Shown in pieces: positions 10,926 to 24,197 of a stretch of DNA of 64,000 nt (its first letter is position 1; every line of letters begins with the position of its first letter). Source of the DNA: Rhinopomastus cyanomelas. Taxonomy: Eukaryota > Chordata > Aves > Bucerotiformes > Rhinopomastidae. The notes under the pieces were generated by a model that saw only the letters and a list, made by a program, of their open reading frames with translations, did no database searches and was not told the DNA's origin. The DNA lies in NCBI GenBank assembly GCA_013400115.1, contig VXBP01008206.1:257448-321447 (forward strand), in the 5' to 3' direction. A program made the translations under genes and the position numbers.

Positions 10926-13900
10926 GGTCAGAAGTAGAGCATCCCTGAGAACAGAAAGACTGAAACAACCCAGCTTCCCTACCGTGTTAGTTCTGTGGTT
11001 AGTTCTCACACAACCAGATCCTCTACCCAGCACAAAGCAGAAACAAACGTGATCCTCTTAGCATTTCCAGTGCTCTGTTCAAAAAGCAAGGCACTTTACC
11101 TATTAACTTAAAATTACTATGATTAAAGCCGTTCGCTTGCAGAACGAGGAAGAGGAATAATATATATTTTTTGAGGTAGATCAAAGGTAAAACAACATTT
11201 AAAAAGCACAATGGCTTGGTTCAGTTCATACCAAACCATAGTCTTTTTTAACCAAGTTCAATGAAAAAAAAAAAGTTAATTAAATATGGAATTAAGTACT
11301 CAGGTAGAATTTATGTGTCATTAACCTCAGATTAAATTCTATTACCAAGAAAATAAAGCTTCCAGGGAACTTGGTAGGTTTTTAAAGGGGAAATGGAGGG
11401 CAAATAATATTTTCATAATTAAAGTCTTAAATCAAGTTAGACTGATCCAAATAAAATTACCTACACGTTGCAATACGAATCAGAAGATGTAGAAAACACC
11501 ATTCAATTTAGATACTAATTGTGATTATTGCTTGAGTGATGGCACTGAATTCTGTAGTCAGATTAGAGGTCGAATGTTTAAGGCTTCGTGTTATGGCTGG
11601 GTGGCAGGTTTTCTCTTGCTGTGTTCTTAGCACAAAGACTTGAACTTCCATCTGCTAATTTTAAAAGATGCTAGTGAGAGGAAAGTGTTTTTCTGTGATT
11701 GATCCTTCACAGGGAAAGCTGATCCCTGCTCCCTCTCTCTTGATTCACTGAAAGCAGAGTCGTTAACCTTTCTTAGAGTTTATTAAGGTGCCTCTCCTAT
11801 TTCTCTGGCTTAGGATGAAAGGGGTAGAAAAGAATGTCTTTTGGTCACATACAAGACACTCATATTTATCACCAGTAATATCCCATTTATCAAGACTGAA
11901 TGAATTTAATTCTTCATAGTTGTGCATTTCAGCAGAATAAGGAGCTGACTAGAACCACACCATCAAAGAAACTTGGGTAAAACTGAAAATAAACTTATTT
12001 AAAACATAAAGGGGGCTTACTAATTACCTAAAGGTCTATTAGCAGCTATTCCATCTGCAAATTAGCATGTGAAAGGAAAAAGACATTTGCAAACACAAAC
12101 CTAAGTACCTTCTCAGCAAGGTTTTTGAGTAGTGATGAAATATCTATGTGTATATATAGATGTATATCTACTCACAGAGCCTCAAATATACAAACAACTA
12201 CAGAACCTACCTTCTATTTCCAAATCCTAGGAATGTGTCCAAAGCATCTTGTGATATTTTCCTCCAGAATTTTAATGCTGGGAATCAGGGCAATGCACCA
12301 GGAAACTGCTTGCTGGGTTTCAAATACTCTTCATAATTTTAGCACTAAAAATAAATGAAAAGGAAGAAGTAAAACAATTAAACCAATGCAAAGGATTTAA
12401 AAAAGTATCTCAAGACTGGAATGCTGTAGATATTGTTTCTTACTTGCAATTAAAACAAAGGTGTTTATTAGCAATGTTCAATGTGTTCTGTGTCATATTA
12501 TGCACTGAAGTATATCATGATATACTGATGATAGAAGCCTCACCAGTACCCTTCTCTTTTTCTAGTAAAGGGTTTTACTGCTTTTGTCCTTCATGAACTA
12601 ATTCAACGTTACATTAACTGATTCAAAGATTTAGATTAAAGCTGACTCCAAATTTTGGATACACAGGAAATTCATAACCCCCCTCCTCCTGCAAAGAACA
12701 GAAACTAAAGTCTTTCTTAGGGTAGCAGCACATTCCTAAACGCTGGTCAGACTGAGGTCTAACACATAAAAATGGAGAAGTACAGATTGGAAGACCCTGG
12801 AAATTTTTAGTAAGCAAAAATATTTGTATTGTCCATTTTGAAATGACGTTTTTATTAGTAAATTAATGTGTTGTGCATGACCCAAAGATTCCCAGGATCA
12901 CATTGCATTATTAGGCATATTTTTTTCCCAGCTGTTGAGCAGACTACACTGAAAAAGTACAACTGTCATGTGCCTTATAGTCCTCTTCCCAAAGATAAGC
13001 TGTCTGAGGAGTCCAAAAGGGAAAGATCAACAGGAAATGCTGTTTTGAAGGAGTTTTTTGTCAGTCTAATATTCATAAATTTGAACTCATTATCCATTTT
13101 TCAGATGAGTAAACATGAACTACCTGTCTTGAATTTTCCAAGCACTCTGAAAGCACAAAGACACCTTTATCTTTTTATCGGAGAAAGCACAAAAAAAAGG
13201 CAACTGCTTTAGATTTAATCTCACTTGAATATTTCTTCTCAAAATTAACCATAAGATTGTGCCCTACTTTTTGCATTTAAAACTCCATGAAGATTTCCCT
13301 CCACAACTTGCAAGCTTCAATTATCAGTCTTCTATTCAATATACTCTCTTGCAGAGCTAAGGGTTAGTTTTCATACAAAAGCAGAATTCTGAGTAGGAAA
13401 CTTCAGCATAACTGTTGAAATTTAGGCTTTAAAAAAGATTACAATTTGGTTATAGTATCAAGTATTCCAATTATTGTGATTGAGTTACCAAATTATCTGA
13501 TTGGAATTTATACCCAAGTAGATTGAAGTTTTCTTAAAATTTATCAAGATTATTTTTTATAATTAATCTAAGTGTTCTAAATTTGAGTCCCCCTTCACTT
13601 GACATTCCTAGCAAAGCTTAGCTTTGGGAAGATACTTCTGAAATAACAGGAAAAGGTAAAGGAAAGGAAAGGAAAGAAAAAGCCTCACACATTTCTTACA
13701 ATGAGCAGCATGGGTCCATAGCTGCGCAGGAACTGGGTGGATACCAGGTGGCCAACTTAACAGGCTAATCTGTTTTCCCTAATTAGTCTTTGGTTCTCAG
13801 GCATCTACCTCCTGTAAGGCAACACGGTTGAAGCAGAATCCACACGAGCACATGCTAGAGCAGAATTACTTTGTCACTTGCTCTTCTCAGACACGCTAAC

Positions 13901-15321
13901 AATTTACTTCTTGTTTGCCAGCCCATGTTCATCCACTGTGGCATCCTGATGGCAGCTGCTGATCCTGTTTAGTTTGCATTTTAAATCGTTCTCATTCTTA
14001 AATTCCCCATTTGAAAACGACCCTCCCATAGTTCTTTTTTGTTGGTGGTGATGGTGTTTTTTCACCTGGCTTGAAGAGTCTGCAGAGAGGGAGCTATCGA
14101 AAGCGCTGACTAAAAAGCATGATGAATGTCCTTGATGTTATTGACAGGGCAGTCATTGTCTCCCGCAGGTATAAATTCCCTGTCCGAGCAAACCCAGGAC
14201 TTCTTTGTAATCCAAGAGGATTGCTGTGCTTAGCATGCTATTGTTCAGACCTGACTTTACCACTGGATTTCCTTTATAAACTGTCACTTTTAAATCTTGA
14301 AGGCATCTGTCTTGAACTGTTTTGACCTTTGAGACATTTTAAGGCTTTGGATTTAATACAGGTTACAAACCACCTGAGGAAGTCGAGACTGTGGGAAGCT
14401 TAATCAGCCCCTTGATAGTCCTGCAACAGGAACAACCTCCCAGGCACCTCTCTCTGGCACTTCCTCAACCTTAGCATTTAGACCTTTCACGAGCTCTTGA
14501 TCCACTTTTAAATCCTTGAGTGTTGAACGATGAAGTGGGCTTTTTTTTTTTTCAGAAGGTGCATTGATTTAACCTTTTGGCAGCCCACTCTGTAAATGCA
14601 CGTGAAAGATTTCACTAAGTCCAAGTTTCCATTCAAACTGACATCTTTTTTGACATCTAACTTCACTGCCAGGACTTCATACATTTAATTGCCCGAATGC
14701 TCAGCAGGGATGAACAAGAATAGCCCCTCAGACCTGAACAGAAAAGTGTGGATTTAGAGCAAGGGACAAAGCTGGAATTATTTGGGGACTGTGAGATGTT
14801 TCACTTCATCTGCCTCATGTGTTGCTGCTTTGGATGAGCCTACTCCACATATAATTTCCAGTTCAGTACAAATAATAAAATGGAAACTTTCCCTTCGGGC
14901 AGCGCCAGTCTTTACAGTTTTGGATGACCCTACAAAGTAATTCTGTCCTTTTCTTTACACGTAACATATTTACAACCTCCATGGCCTCATCCTCTGATGT
15001 AGGGCAGCCAAAGGATTTCAGTGATATGATACTCTGGGATGTTCTCCAATTTTGACTGATTGTCAGTAGAATTATTTCAAGGGCACAGTCAGCTCTCATG
15101 TCCTCAGCTCCCAAAGGAAATCAGAGAGACTTTGCTACAAAACTTCCTCTTTAGTCTTCAAAACTCTTCATTTAAAACAAGGTTTGAGAAAAGAAATCCT
15201 GTTGCTAAGCTTTTGCTTTGACCAATAATATCTGCATAGTCTTCACATGAAAGATACATGGAGGAAAGACTGAGCAGGTTTTATGACACTATCAAACAGA
15301 GCAGGTGAGAAATCAAGACAC
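10926..15321. other. Long unique AT-rich stretch
   Basis: A 4.4-kb stretch without CR1, unusual here. A 114-codon frame (12868-13212) and a 68-codon frame (14119-14325) show no recognisable domain. The 13700-14350 part is less AT-rich and may include constrained non-coding sequence. Confidence 0.5.
13648..13682 (+). repeat. (GGAAA)n short tandem repeat
   Basis: An imperfect purine-rich pentamer run of about 35 bp. Confidence 0.85.
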
Positions 15322-15455
15322 TTTTCTGGAGGTATTTAAAACCCGCCTGGGTGAGTTCCTGTGTGACTGCATCTAGGTGATTCTGCTGTCGTGGGCGGAT
15401 TGGACCAGATGATCTTTTGAGGTCCCTTCCAATCCCTAATGCTCTGTGATTCTGA
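15322..15455 (+). mobile_element. CR1 LINE 3' fragment
   Basis: A short 3' end from the TGGAGGTATTTAAAACCCGC block to an octamer tail (GCTCTGTGATTCTG), lightly diverged. Confidence 0.93.
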
Positions 15456-18400
15456 TACTTCTGAAAACTTTGCTTTCATCAGATCAGTCCTCAACAAGAC
15501 CCACTGCAAGCTTTGCTGAGCGTGTGAGAGATGCGGGAGCAGCTTCCTATTGCCTATTGTGATTTCAAATCCTGGTGAATGTGGTGTTGATTTTCCATCA
15601 ATGCTCTTAATTTGTGAATCCTTCCACAGAGATTTCTGTAATTCTCTAACTTACGTAGTTGCCTGACACTGAACTGAAGCTTTCATGCCTTTATTTTCCC
15701 TCTACCACAGGGATAATTAGTTTTGCTAATGAAAGTGTAATCTGGGTGTAGAGATGGAAGTTTTATGTCTTTTTTGATGAATTTTTGGAACCTGTGATGA
15801 TAAAATTCTACCAGGAATTTGAGATTCATGGTAAAATGACAAGAATGATGTTGGAAGGTCTAATTACGGTGATTCCCTAGACTGGGAAGTATAATTAGAA
15901 TGTACCAGTTATCATCTCCTATCACTCAATATCAGTGACAAAAAAAGTAAAGCTTTTTATATCAGCTCAAAGTTGAACATCGTAATTATTAAAACCCCTT
16001 CTATTTCATTTCATGAAGTGTAGGGGTGTCAAACACAATGACCAAAAGCAACTGTTAGGGATCTCCTCTGGCAAACTTTGAAAGTTGAAGTGACAAGTCT
16101 TGATGAACCTTCAAAAAGCTCAACACAGCAGGTAACATTTGCATCTACAGTGGCTGGAAATGCCAAGTGCACCGCACGGTGCAGTAAGGCTGAGTGATCT
16201 TTCTCTCAGCACCCATGACAATGAGCACAAGGATGGCACAAGGACCTTGAAACAGAAGGATCTCTGTCCTGCCCCAGCACACACTTTGTGTGCTATGCAA
16301 GAGTCATCTATCGGCTGCCGAGCTTCTGCTCATTTCACCCACACCTAGACATGGCAGATCTCCATTCCATTTTGCCGATGCTTTGGTGAGGGGAAGGACT
16401 GGTGTGGTGAAAGCATTTGCAATGGACTAAAAGCTCCTTGATTTTGTCCCAACTCATTTGTATTTGCCCTGTTTTTTCTGTTCCCCTCTTGAAATACAGA
16501 ATTTATTATTTGATGTCCCTACTGATCTACCTCTATATCTTTAAACCGATCATTTTGAATAAAAATTAAAGCTCTACACATAAAGAACTTTATCCCAAGG
16601 CATCTTAAGTTTGTTCCTTGGGGGTTCTCCTACATGTTGGAGTTTAGGTTCTAGACTTTCTGAGAAAATTAAGATGCCAGTGAGGAGACGTGTAACAGGG
16701 TTAATATGAATGGAAATGGATGCATGTAAACATCAGAAGAAACAGCAAAACAAGGGTTAAGAGAGTAGACTGTACTAACAGCAACCAACACATACCCAAG
16801 GCTGGAACATGTCTTGTTTCTATCTAGACTGGAAGGCCCGCAGTCTGTAAGATCGCAGCACAGACAACGTCTTGGCAGAAGGAGGAGGATGCAAACAGTT
16901 AGAGCACTTCACACAGTTATTTCTTCAGTCTGCCCAAAAGGAAGACAGGCTGTAACCATCAAGACCTGTGCATGACAAATGAAGAAAAGAGGCAGTGAGT
17001 GGCAACCTTGCCTAATTTTCAGGGAAGCTATGGATGAGCTAAATTCTGATATGAAAGAATCACATCACTGTTGGCATCTAAAGGTTATTGAAAAACTAAT
17101 TGAAAGCTGTTTTGTCATCACTAATCAAAAGCACCACAAGAGTTGTGATGAACATTCAGGACCTGGCATGCAAGTGATCCTGTCCAGGTCATCTGAATCC
17201 TCACTTGTGAAGGCAGGAGCACGAGTGAGTAAGGGAAATCACCTAGAAACCCTGCAGCAAGTAAATATATCTTCTCCTTCCATAAATTCTTACGCTGAGT
17301 TTAGTTACAAACACTCCCTACGTCACAGACGTCCAGAAACTGGAAAACTTGGAGAGGGCAGGGGAAGGAAAGCCATGTAGTCTGGCCAGGCAGACTGATG
17401 AGAAGAGCAGGTTAGACTGTAATTAAAAGTTGCTCTGAGTGTCTCACGCTGCAATTAGAAGAAAGGCAAATTCTGTCCAAGGTCCTTGTACCTAAATCCT
17501 CTTGTGTAATTAAGCATTAGAAACTGCTTAGCTTTTACTTAATTCCATATTAGCAGAGCAAGAATTTCCCTTCTTACATGAGCGAGAGGTACAGAGCACT
17601 GGGGTCGTTCATCTACCCTGTTCAGGTTGAAAACCTATTTCATGCAAGTTTCTGTACTATATAGAATAAATTGCTGCTGTTGTCCCTAACTTTTTGTCTT
17701 CAGGCTTGAGATTTATTTATGTTTAACCACTGAGTGACTTTCAAGGGTGTTTTTATTATGTTCATATTTTATTTTTCATGAAGAGAAAATATTCAATGAA
17801 ATATACAGAAGTCAAATCTTAGCAGGAAATTAGAAGCCCTATCAATTCCAATTTTTTTAAAAAAATGGCAAAAAAAACTAGTGTGCAATTTCAGATAATT
17901 ACATGTAATCCTTGGTAATCCTCCCCCGACAGCGTGAACTGGCAGTCATTAGTATGCTTTGAGCCTTCTGCTTTGCACACACACCGGGACACGCCGCACT
18001 GTAGTGTCCTTGCTGACTTGCTGACTAAAACGTGGAAAACAAAGTCAGATCAAATCAAGTCACTGTTCAACTTCAGCTGAGAACTGGGAGGAAAAGGACA
18101 GTGAGCAACATCAAACAATAACTTTTTTTTTAAGACTTAGGTAAAAAGTCATAAACAGAAAACTTTTCTGGGGGACTTTCTCTTCTGCACCAAATTCAAT
18201 GGGTATTGAAGTGCTTGCTGTTCTGACAGTTCAAAAAGAATTAAGTTCAGTCCAATACACTTGATGACTTTGGGGGTTAGTTGTTTTTACTTTTCTTGCT
18301 AATCAGAGAAATTGTCAAAATCAAGAGAATATTATTGCCTCAGGTCCACAGATTTTTAAAGGAATTCGTGCACCTTCCCACATTCCCTTGTTTCATGCCA

Positions 18401-18931
18401 CCTTATGATCAAGCCTTGTGATTCATGCACTGCATTGAGAAGAGGGGTAGGTGGCTACTAGATTCTGAATTAAGAAGCATTCAGTTTGTACAAACTGGAG
18501 CAGCTTTACACACTAGGATGCTCTGTGTTACAGACTGACACATTTTGCTGCAAGAGGGAAAGTTTCTGGTGAGACTTCTCTTTTGATCCAGGAAGAGACA
18601 TAACTCAACAGCTTGTCCCTTCCAGTAAATTTCCTTCCACATGTCTTGGTAATTGTGGCCTGAGTTTGTAGAATGACATCTGGAACCATACATGCCTCCC
18701 TGCAGACCACAGTCAGAATATGTCACCTGAGAATGGCTGAAATTATCTTCTCTGACATGTTGCAATGTTTCATTGTTTTTATTGTCTGAATCTGTGAGTA
18801 GTTTCACAAGTTCTTTCCAAAAAAAACCAAACAAGATGAGGAGAAAAAAGAAGGAAGGGAAGGGAAGGGAAGGGAAGGGAAGGGAAGGGAAGGGAAGGGC
18901 CCATGATGTGGCATGTACAGGACAACCAGTT
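15456..18931. other. Long unique stretch
   Basis: Includes a 133-codon ATG-started frame (16979-17380) with no motif I recognise, and the GGGAA microsatellite. No splice or promoter context supports the frame. Confidence 0.5.
18850..18899 (+). repeat. (GGGAA)n microsatellite
   Basis: About ten uninterrupted pentamers form a 50-bp purine tract. It lies 33 bp upstream of a CR1 tail and generates a spurious low-complexity open frame on each strand. Confidence 0.97.
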
Positions 18932-19000
18932 ATCACAGAATCACTGAACATTAGGGATTGGAAAGGACCTCAAAAGATCATCTAGTCCAATCCCCCTGCT
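18932..19000 (-). mobile_element. CR1 tail fragment abutting an opposite CR1
   Basis: About 69 bp of the young CR1 3' end lies on the minus strand. It stops at CCCCCTGCT, where the plus-strand old CR1 begins, giving a head-to-head pair. Confidence 0.9.
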
Positions 19001-20154
19001 ATGATGGCTTTATGAAAGGCAGGTCCTGCTGAGGAACCTGATGTCTCTATGTGAATGTGACCCACTCATTGATAAGGTAAGGGCTGTGGACATTGTCTAC
19101 CTGGAGTTTAGTAAAGTCTCTGACACTGTTTTACCACAGCATTCTCCTGGACAAACTGACTGCTATTGGCTTTACTGGACAAAAAACAGTCTGGATGGAT
19201 GCATCCAAAGTGTGGCAGTTAACTCCAGTCGGTGGCCAGTCACAAGTGGTGTCCTCAAGGGCTCAGTACTGATACCTGTTCTCTTTAACATCTTTATCAA
19301 TGAACTAGCTGAGCAGATCAAGTTCACCCTTAGTAAGCTTTGCAGATAAGACCAACCTGAGCAGCTATGTTGATCTACTTGATGGTAAGGAGCCTTTACA
19401 GACAGCCTGGACCAATGGGCTAAAGCAACTTGTTCAACAAGGCCAAATGCCAGGTCCTGCACCTGAGTTGCAGCAACTCATTCAATAAAACAGGCTTAGG
19501 GAAGAGTGGCTGGACAGATGCCCTGCCAAAGCAGACCTGAGAGTGTTGACTGACAGGCTGCTGAATATGAACCAGCAGGGTGCTCAGGTGACAACAGCAT
19601 TCTGGTTTGTACCATCAATGGTGTGATCAGGACTTGGCAAGTGATTGTACCCTTGTGCTTAGCTCTGGTGAGGCCACACCTTGAACATGGTGTTCAGTTC
19701 TGAGCCCCTCACTAGAAGAAGTACACTGAAATCCCAGACTGTGCCCAGAGAAGGGCAGTCAAGCTGATGAAGGATCTAGAGTCCAAGTTGGAAAAACAGG
19801 CACCATTTAGCCTAAAGAAAAGGAGACTCAAGGGGAGACCTTATTTCTCTCTACAACTACATGAGAGGAGGTTGCTGTGAGGTAGGGGTCAGTCTCTTCT
19901 CCCAAATAACAAGCGCCAGCACTAGAGGAACTGGCCTCAGGCTGTAGTTCCAGAGAAGGTTTAGGAAAAAAAGATTCACCTAAAGGGCTACCAAGCAGTG
20001 AAACAGGATGCTCAGGGAAGTGGCTGAGTCACCACCACGGACTTCTTTAGAGGTGAAGATGTGGTGCTGAGGGACACTGTGCAGTGTAGAAGTGATGGCA
20101 GGGCTCCATGACTGTTAAGGTCCCTTCCCACCCAAAACACTCTATGATTCTAAG
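19001..20154 (+). pseudogene. Old CR1 LINE with reverse transcriptase remnant
   Basis: The copy is 1.15 kb, with 5' part and UTR. One frame reads V-D-I-V-Y-L-E-F-S-K-V (CR1 block xDIVYLDFSKAFD), then TSGVLKGS and PVLFNIFIN. A single-base shift at about 19340 breaks the frame immediately before the catalytic motif, which reads F-A-D-K-T in the next frame in place of F-A-D-D-T. It ends in a CCACCCAAAACACTCTATGA tail. It cannot code for an active enzyme and is older than the flanking CR1 tail. Confidence 0.9.
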
Positions 20155-20837
20155 TAATTTTAACAATTATAATTCTCCCCCTTGCACATTTATTCCAAAA
20201 CTATTGTTGAACCCTTGATTGTTGATTTCTATTGAGAAAGAAAGTTCTTTTTGAGCTCAAATGAGAAAAAAATACCTCCCAAAGTAGACAGTTACACCTC
20301 AAGGAAAGGAAAGGTGACAGAGAGGGAAGCAAGAGATGGACCACATTTGTACTTTGGGGAATGAAAGTGACAAAGTCATCTGAAAAGAGTCTTAAACTAC
20401 AAATGGGATCGTTACTACAGCACCCAGATGGTCTGAGCTATCAGAATTGTACAATGTGGTTTCATTTTTACTTTGATTTTGTTTTGTTAATGGCAATTTG
20501 AAAGTGCTGGAAATTGAACCTTAATCATCTCTTGTCAAATAACATATTGGCTTTGTCTAATTAAGCAAAATTGAGTATCTGCTCATAAATCATGAACCTC
20601 CTGTCTCAAACCATATTGTTTCTTACAACCATTAAAAAACATGCACTGGTGAAGATGCTACTTGCAAAGGAATTAACAGTAGATTAATTTACTGGCCTTT
20701 GATTCCAGGTAGCACATCTTTCAATGCTAGCTAAGGACACCAACTCAACTGACAATGTTCTCCTATTCCCCCTTAGCCTGATCTATGAAAGGCCTCTAGA
20801 ATTGTTAGCAACCGGTATTTCCTGTAAACTAAGCTGA
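20155..20837. other. Unique non-coding stretch
   Basis: Nothing recognised between two CR1 copies. Confidence 0.55.
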
Positions 20838-21134
20838 GAAGGATGGAGCCAGGCTCTTCTCAATCTCATCTAGTGACAGGATGAGGGGCAGTGGGTGTAA
20901 GCTGGAACATAGAAGGTTCCACATCAATATCAGAAGAAACTTCTTCACAGTGAGGATAACAGAGCACTGGAACAGGCTGCCCAGGGGCATTGTGGAGTCT
21001 CCTTCTCTGGAGATGTTTAAGACCCGCCTGGATGTGTTCCTGTGTGACTTGGTCTAGGTGATCCTGCTGTGGCAGGGGGATTGGACTAGATGATCTTTTG
21101 AGGTCCCTTCCAATCCCTAATGATTCTATGATTT
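20838..21134 (+). mobile_element. CR1 LINE 3' fragment (young, well preserved)
   Basis: A clean copy of about 300 bp from GGATGGAGCCAGGCTCTTCT to the octamer tail. It is a good local reference for the young subfamily in this genome. Confidence 0.95.
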
Positions 21135-23520
21135 TAAATACACCACTTTAACATAGGTTTACTTGTTGACCTCAGAAAAAGCAGCCACTCACTGTTGTAT
21201 ATGTACCTGATCTTATCTGCATGATTCAGCTCTGCTGTAGTTTAGAAAGTGAAGCCACTACAACTTCACTTTGACTTTCCTTGCAATTTTTTACTCAGAA
21301 ATAGAGGTTTAAGCAACTGGTGCACATATATCTGTGTCCTGTGACCTTGCTGATCAAATCATACTTTGCACTGTTTTGTGCAGCTCTTTCTGCCTTTGCT
21401 CCTATGGCTAACTGCACGTTGCAGAAATGCCTGCAGACCACCTGCTGTAATCCACAGCATCTGATGCTCAGTAAGCAGTTAAATAATCAATCTACATTAC
21501 TCTGCACATCTATTATACCTCTGTGTGATACCTCAGTAGTTCACCCATGTATTTTCCAGCAATAGACTCGGTTTGTATTGTTATAGAAACTGCCTGACTT
21601 ACAGTACTGGAAGCTTTGCACTGTGGTTCTCCATCAACTTGAATTAAACTTTACTGCCTGTGATGTCAGTTCATTATCACCTTTAAGATGCAATTAGTTA
21701 ATAGTAATTCTTGTTTTACTACAATAAAAAAAAAACAAACAGAACAAAAACACCCCAAAGCAGAACAAAATCTCTCAAAATATCTAAACTTAAGTGTTTT
21801 CTACATCACCTTCAACTAAATTGTCCCCTTCAGGCAAATTGTTGTTTGAATGAGGTTGTCTACCCCCATCTAGTGGGCACCGTATCTAACAGGCTGGTGA
21901 CGGAGCGCTGTGACCACCTGGCACCGCGTAGGCAGCGATCGTTCCTGCTCGAATTAAATAACGAATGCGATTTACAACGTCTGCATGGATTAAATAATTG
22001 AGGCTCATGGGTTCTGTTGATAACTGTGATTTAAAGTGGACTTTACTGAATGCTGTTGGTGTTGTTTCAGCTTTGGCAAAACTCATTCCCTAAAAGAACC
22101 CTGCAGGACATTCTCTGAAGAATTATCACACCTCTACAGCCAGCAAATACCTATAAATATTTTCCACAAGCTGTGTCATTAAAGGAGGATAGGAAAAAAA
22201 TCTATCAATAATACCCTTCAAGAATTCTTTCCAATATTGGGATTATGATCAGTATTTCAGAATCCTTCTTATCTCAGTGGTTAGCTCTCATATGGTCTGG
22301 TGGAGTGCAGAATCTGCGATGCAGGTGAGAGATAGGCTACAGAAACAGCCCGGGCTATGAAAGTGGGAGCAATCTGCATTACAAGGGCCACTGCACAGGA
22401 AACTGTGGAGATACAGGCACCTTTGAATTCTTATCTGTCTCTTTAAGCTGAAGGTGAAGTCATCCAGTTTGAATCCACAAGGTAAAACATGTCTTCAAAT
22501 AACTAAGTAGTTCTTGTTCTCTTTGAAAAATGGAGGAAAAGGGAGGTGGCATTTGCTTGTTCTACGCTGCATTTTGAACATTCAGCGAGGAAGTGAGGCT
22601 CCCAGATTTAGTTTCCCCTTCGTTTACCAAGTGTTGTAAACTACATTGACAAGTAGAGAGTTTCATTTGCTCTCTTCCTGGGCTTCTGAATCAAATGCTC
22701 TTGGCTGCAGAGCAGCACAGCTTCAAAAGGAGGAGTGATGGAGCACACCACAACTTTGCAATCACAGAAGTCACTGACTGTGTTTATGCTACTGATCCAA
22801 GCAGGAACAGCACATGCAGTCCAGTACTGGCACCTCCTCATTCATACTGTTCTGTCACTGGAATGCTTTCACCCCAGTCCAGCCCATATCATACCAGCAC
22901 TCTCCTGTGCACAATAGCAGATCAAGTGAGATAAGGGTTCATTCCAGTTACATAGTGTGAATAGGGCCACGAGAGAATCTCACCATGAGAACATGAAGTA
23001 TGCCACACCACTTAGTCTTGTGGTCCTAGCATATTCCATTTACTGGTTTACAATGGATGGAAGAGATGGATGTTCAAACTTTCCCACATTAAGAACTGAA
23101 CAAATACAGCGCTGCCTGCACTGTGCTCCCACCACTAAACTATTTTCCACAAAGGCAAAGTTTTTACCTGTTTGTATTTTAAGTGAAAAGAGTGACCTGA
23201 GCATATGAACCAAAGTGGAAGTTGAAAACTCTAAATCCCAGTTGCACAGAAGCAGCTTAGCAAGACCTTGCAGAAAGGCACTTCCACATGCACCTCTGTC
23301 TTTGAAGTCTTTTATTCTTTCTGCTAAGAGAAGCATCTCTGAACTCAGCATTCTTGTCAGTCTTCTCTGCATCAGCCTCAGTCTAATTGTACCTCTTCAC
23401 TGAGAAATCTGAATTATAGTCTCAGAGTTAAATATGTGACTTAGAGACTTGATAACACAAAGTGTCACAAGATCTAAATCTACTCATTCAGCTGAATATG
23501 GGTGTTTTGCAGTTGGGAAA
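21135..23520. other. Unique stretch with candidate conserved element
   Basis: Holds the CpG-retaining block at 21840-22060 and an A-rich run near 21725. A 110-codon minus frame (23040-23372) is not recognisable. Confidence 0.5.
21840..22060. promoter_or_regulatory. Candidate conserved non-coding element
   Basis: In AT-rich, CpG-poor surroundings this stretch holds about ten CpGs (for example GCAGCGATCG, CGAATTAAATAACGAATGCG) mixed with ATTAAATAA and TAATTGAGG homeodomain-like cores. It shows no repeat match and no convincing exon. Retained CpGs without an island often mark constrained enhancers. This is inference from composition only. Confidence 0.35.
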
Positions 23521-24197
23521 CTGAATGTCAGCAAAGAGTAGGGCAGTTCTGGTTAACATCCAGCTAAACATGAGCCAGCAGTATGCCCAAGTAGCCGAGA
23601 AATCCAACAGCAGCCTGGGTTGTATCAGAAATAGCGCGGCCAACAGGAGCAGGGTGACCCCCCTGCACTCAGCACTGGTGAGGCCACACTCTGAATACTC
23701 TCTTTGGTTTTGGACTCTTCACCAGAAGGATACTGAGGTGAAGGGCACAGAAAAGCAACAAAGCTGGTGAAGGTCAAGAGAACATATCCTGTAAAGAGTA
23801 GCTGGGAGAGCTGGCGTTTAGTGTGGAGAAAAGAAGGCAGGAGGGAGACCTTCCAGCTGTCTACAAATACCTGAAAGGAGGCTGCAGTGAGACGGGCACT
23901 GGTCTATTCTCTTACACAGCAAGTGATAGAAACAAAAGAAATGGCCTCACATTGTGCCAGTGGAGGTACAGATTGGGTATTAGCAAGAATTTCCTCACCA
24001 AAAGCTATTGGTCATTGGACCAGGCTTTCCAGGCTGTAGATGGAGACACTATCCCTGAAGTCATTTAAAAAACATATAAATGTTGTGCTTAGGGCATTGA
24101 TTTAGTGGTGACCTGGCAGTGTTGGGTCAATGGTTGGACTTGATGATCCTAAAGGTCTCCTCCAATCAAAATGGTTCTGTGTGATTCTGTGTGATTT
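23521..24197 (+). mobile_element. Old CR1 LINE fragment
   Basis: It starts in the AACATGAGCCAGCA block, passes GTGAGGCCACACTCTGAATA and TACCTGAAAGGAGGCTG, and ends in GTGTGATTCTGTGTGATT octamers. Its short open frames are remnants of the element. Confidence 0.9.

Noticed and set aside
16979..17380. 133-codon ATG-started frame
   Set aside because: No motif, signal peptide, promoter or homologous repeat was seen. One such frame in 64 kb of AT-rich DNA is plausible by chance. A transcript would change this view.
18481..18951. 156-codon minus-strand open frame
   Set aside because: Part of it is a translation of the GGGAA microsatellite; the rest has no recognisable domain.
23040..23372. 110-codon minus-strand frame
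   Set aside because: No recognised domain and no splice or promoter context.
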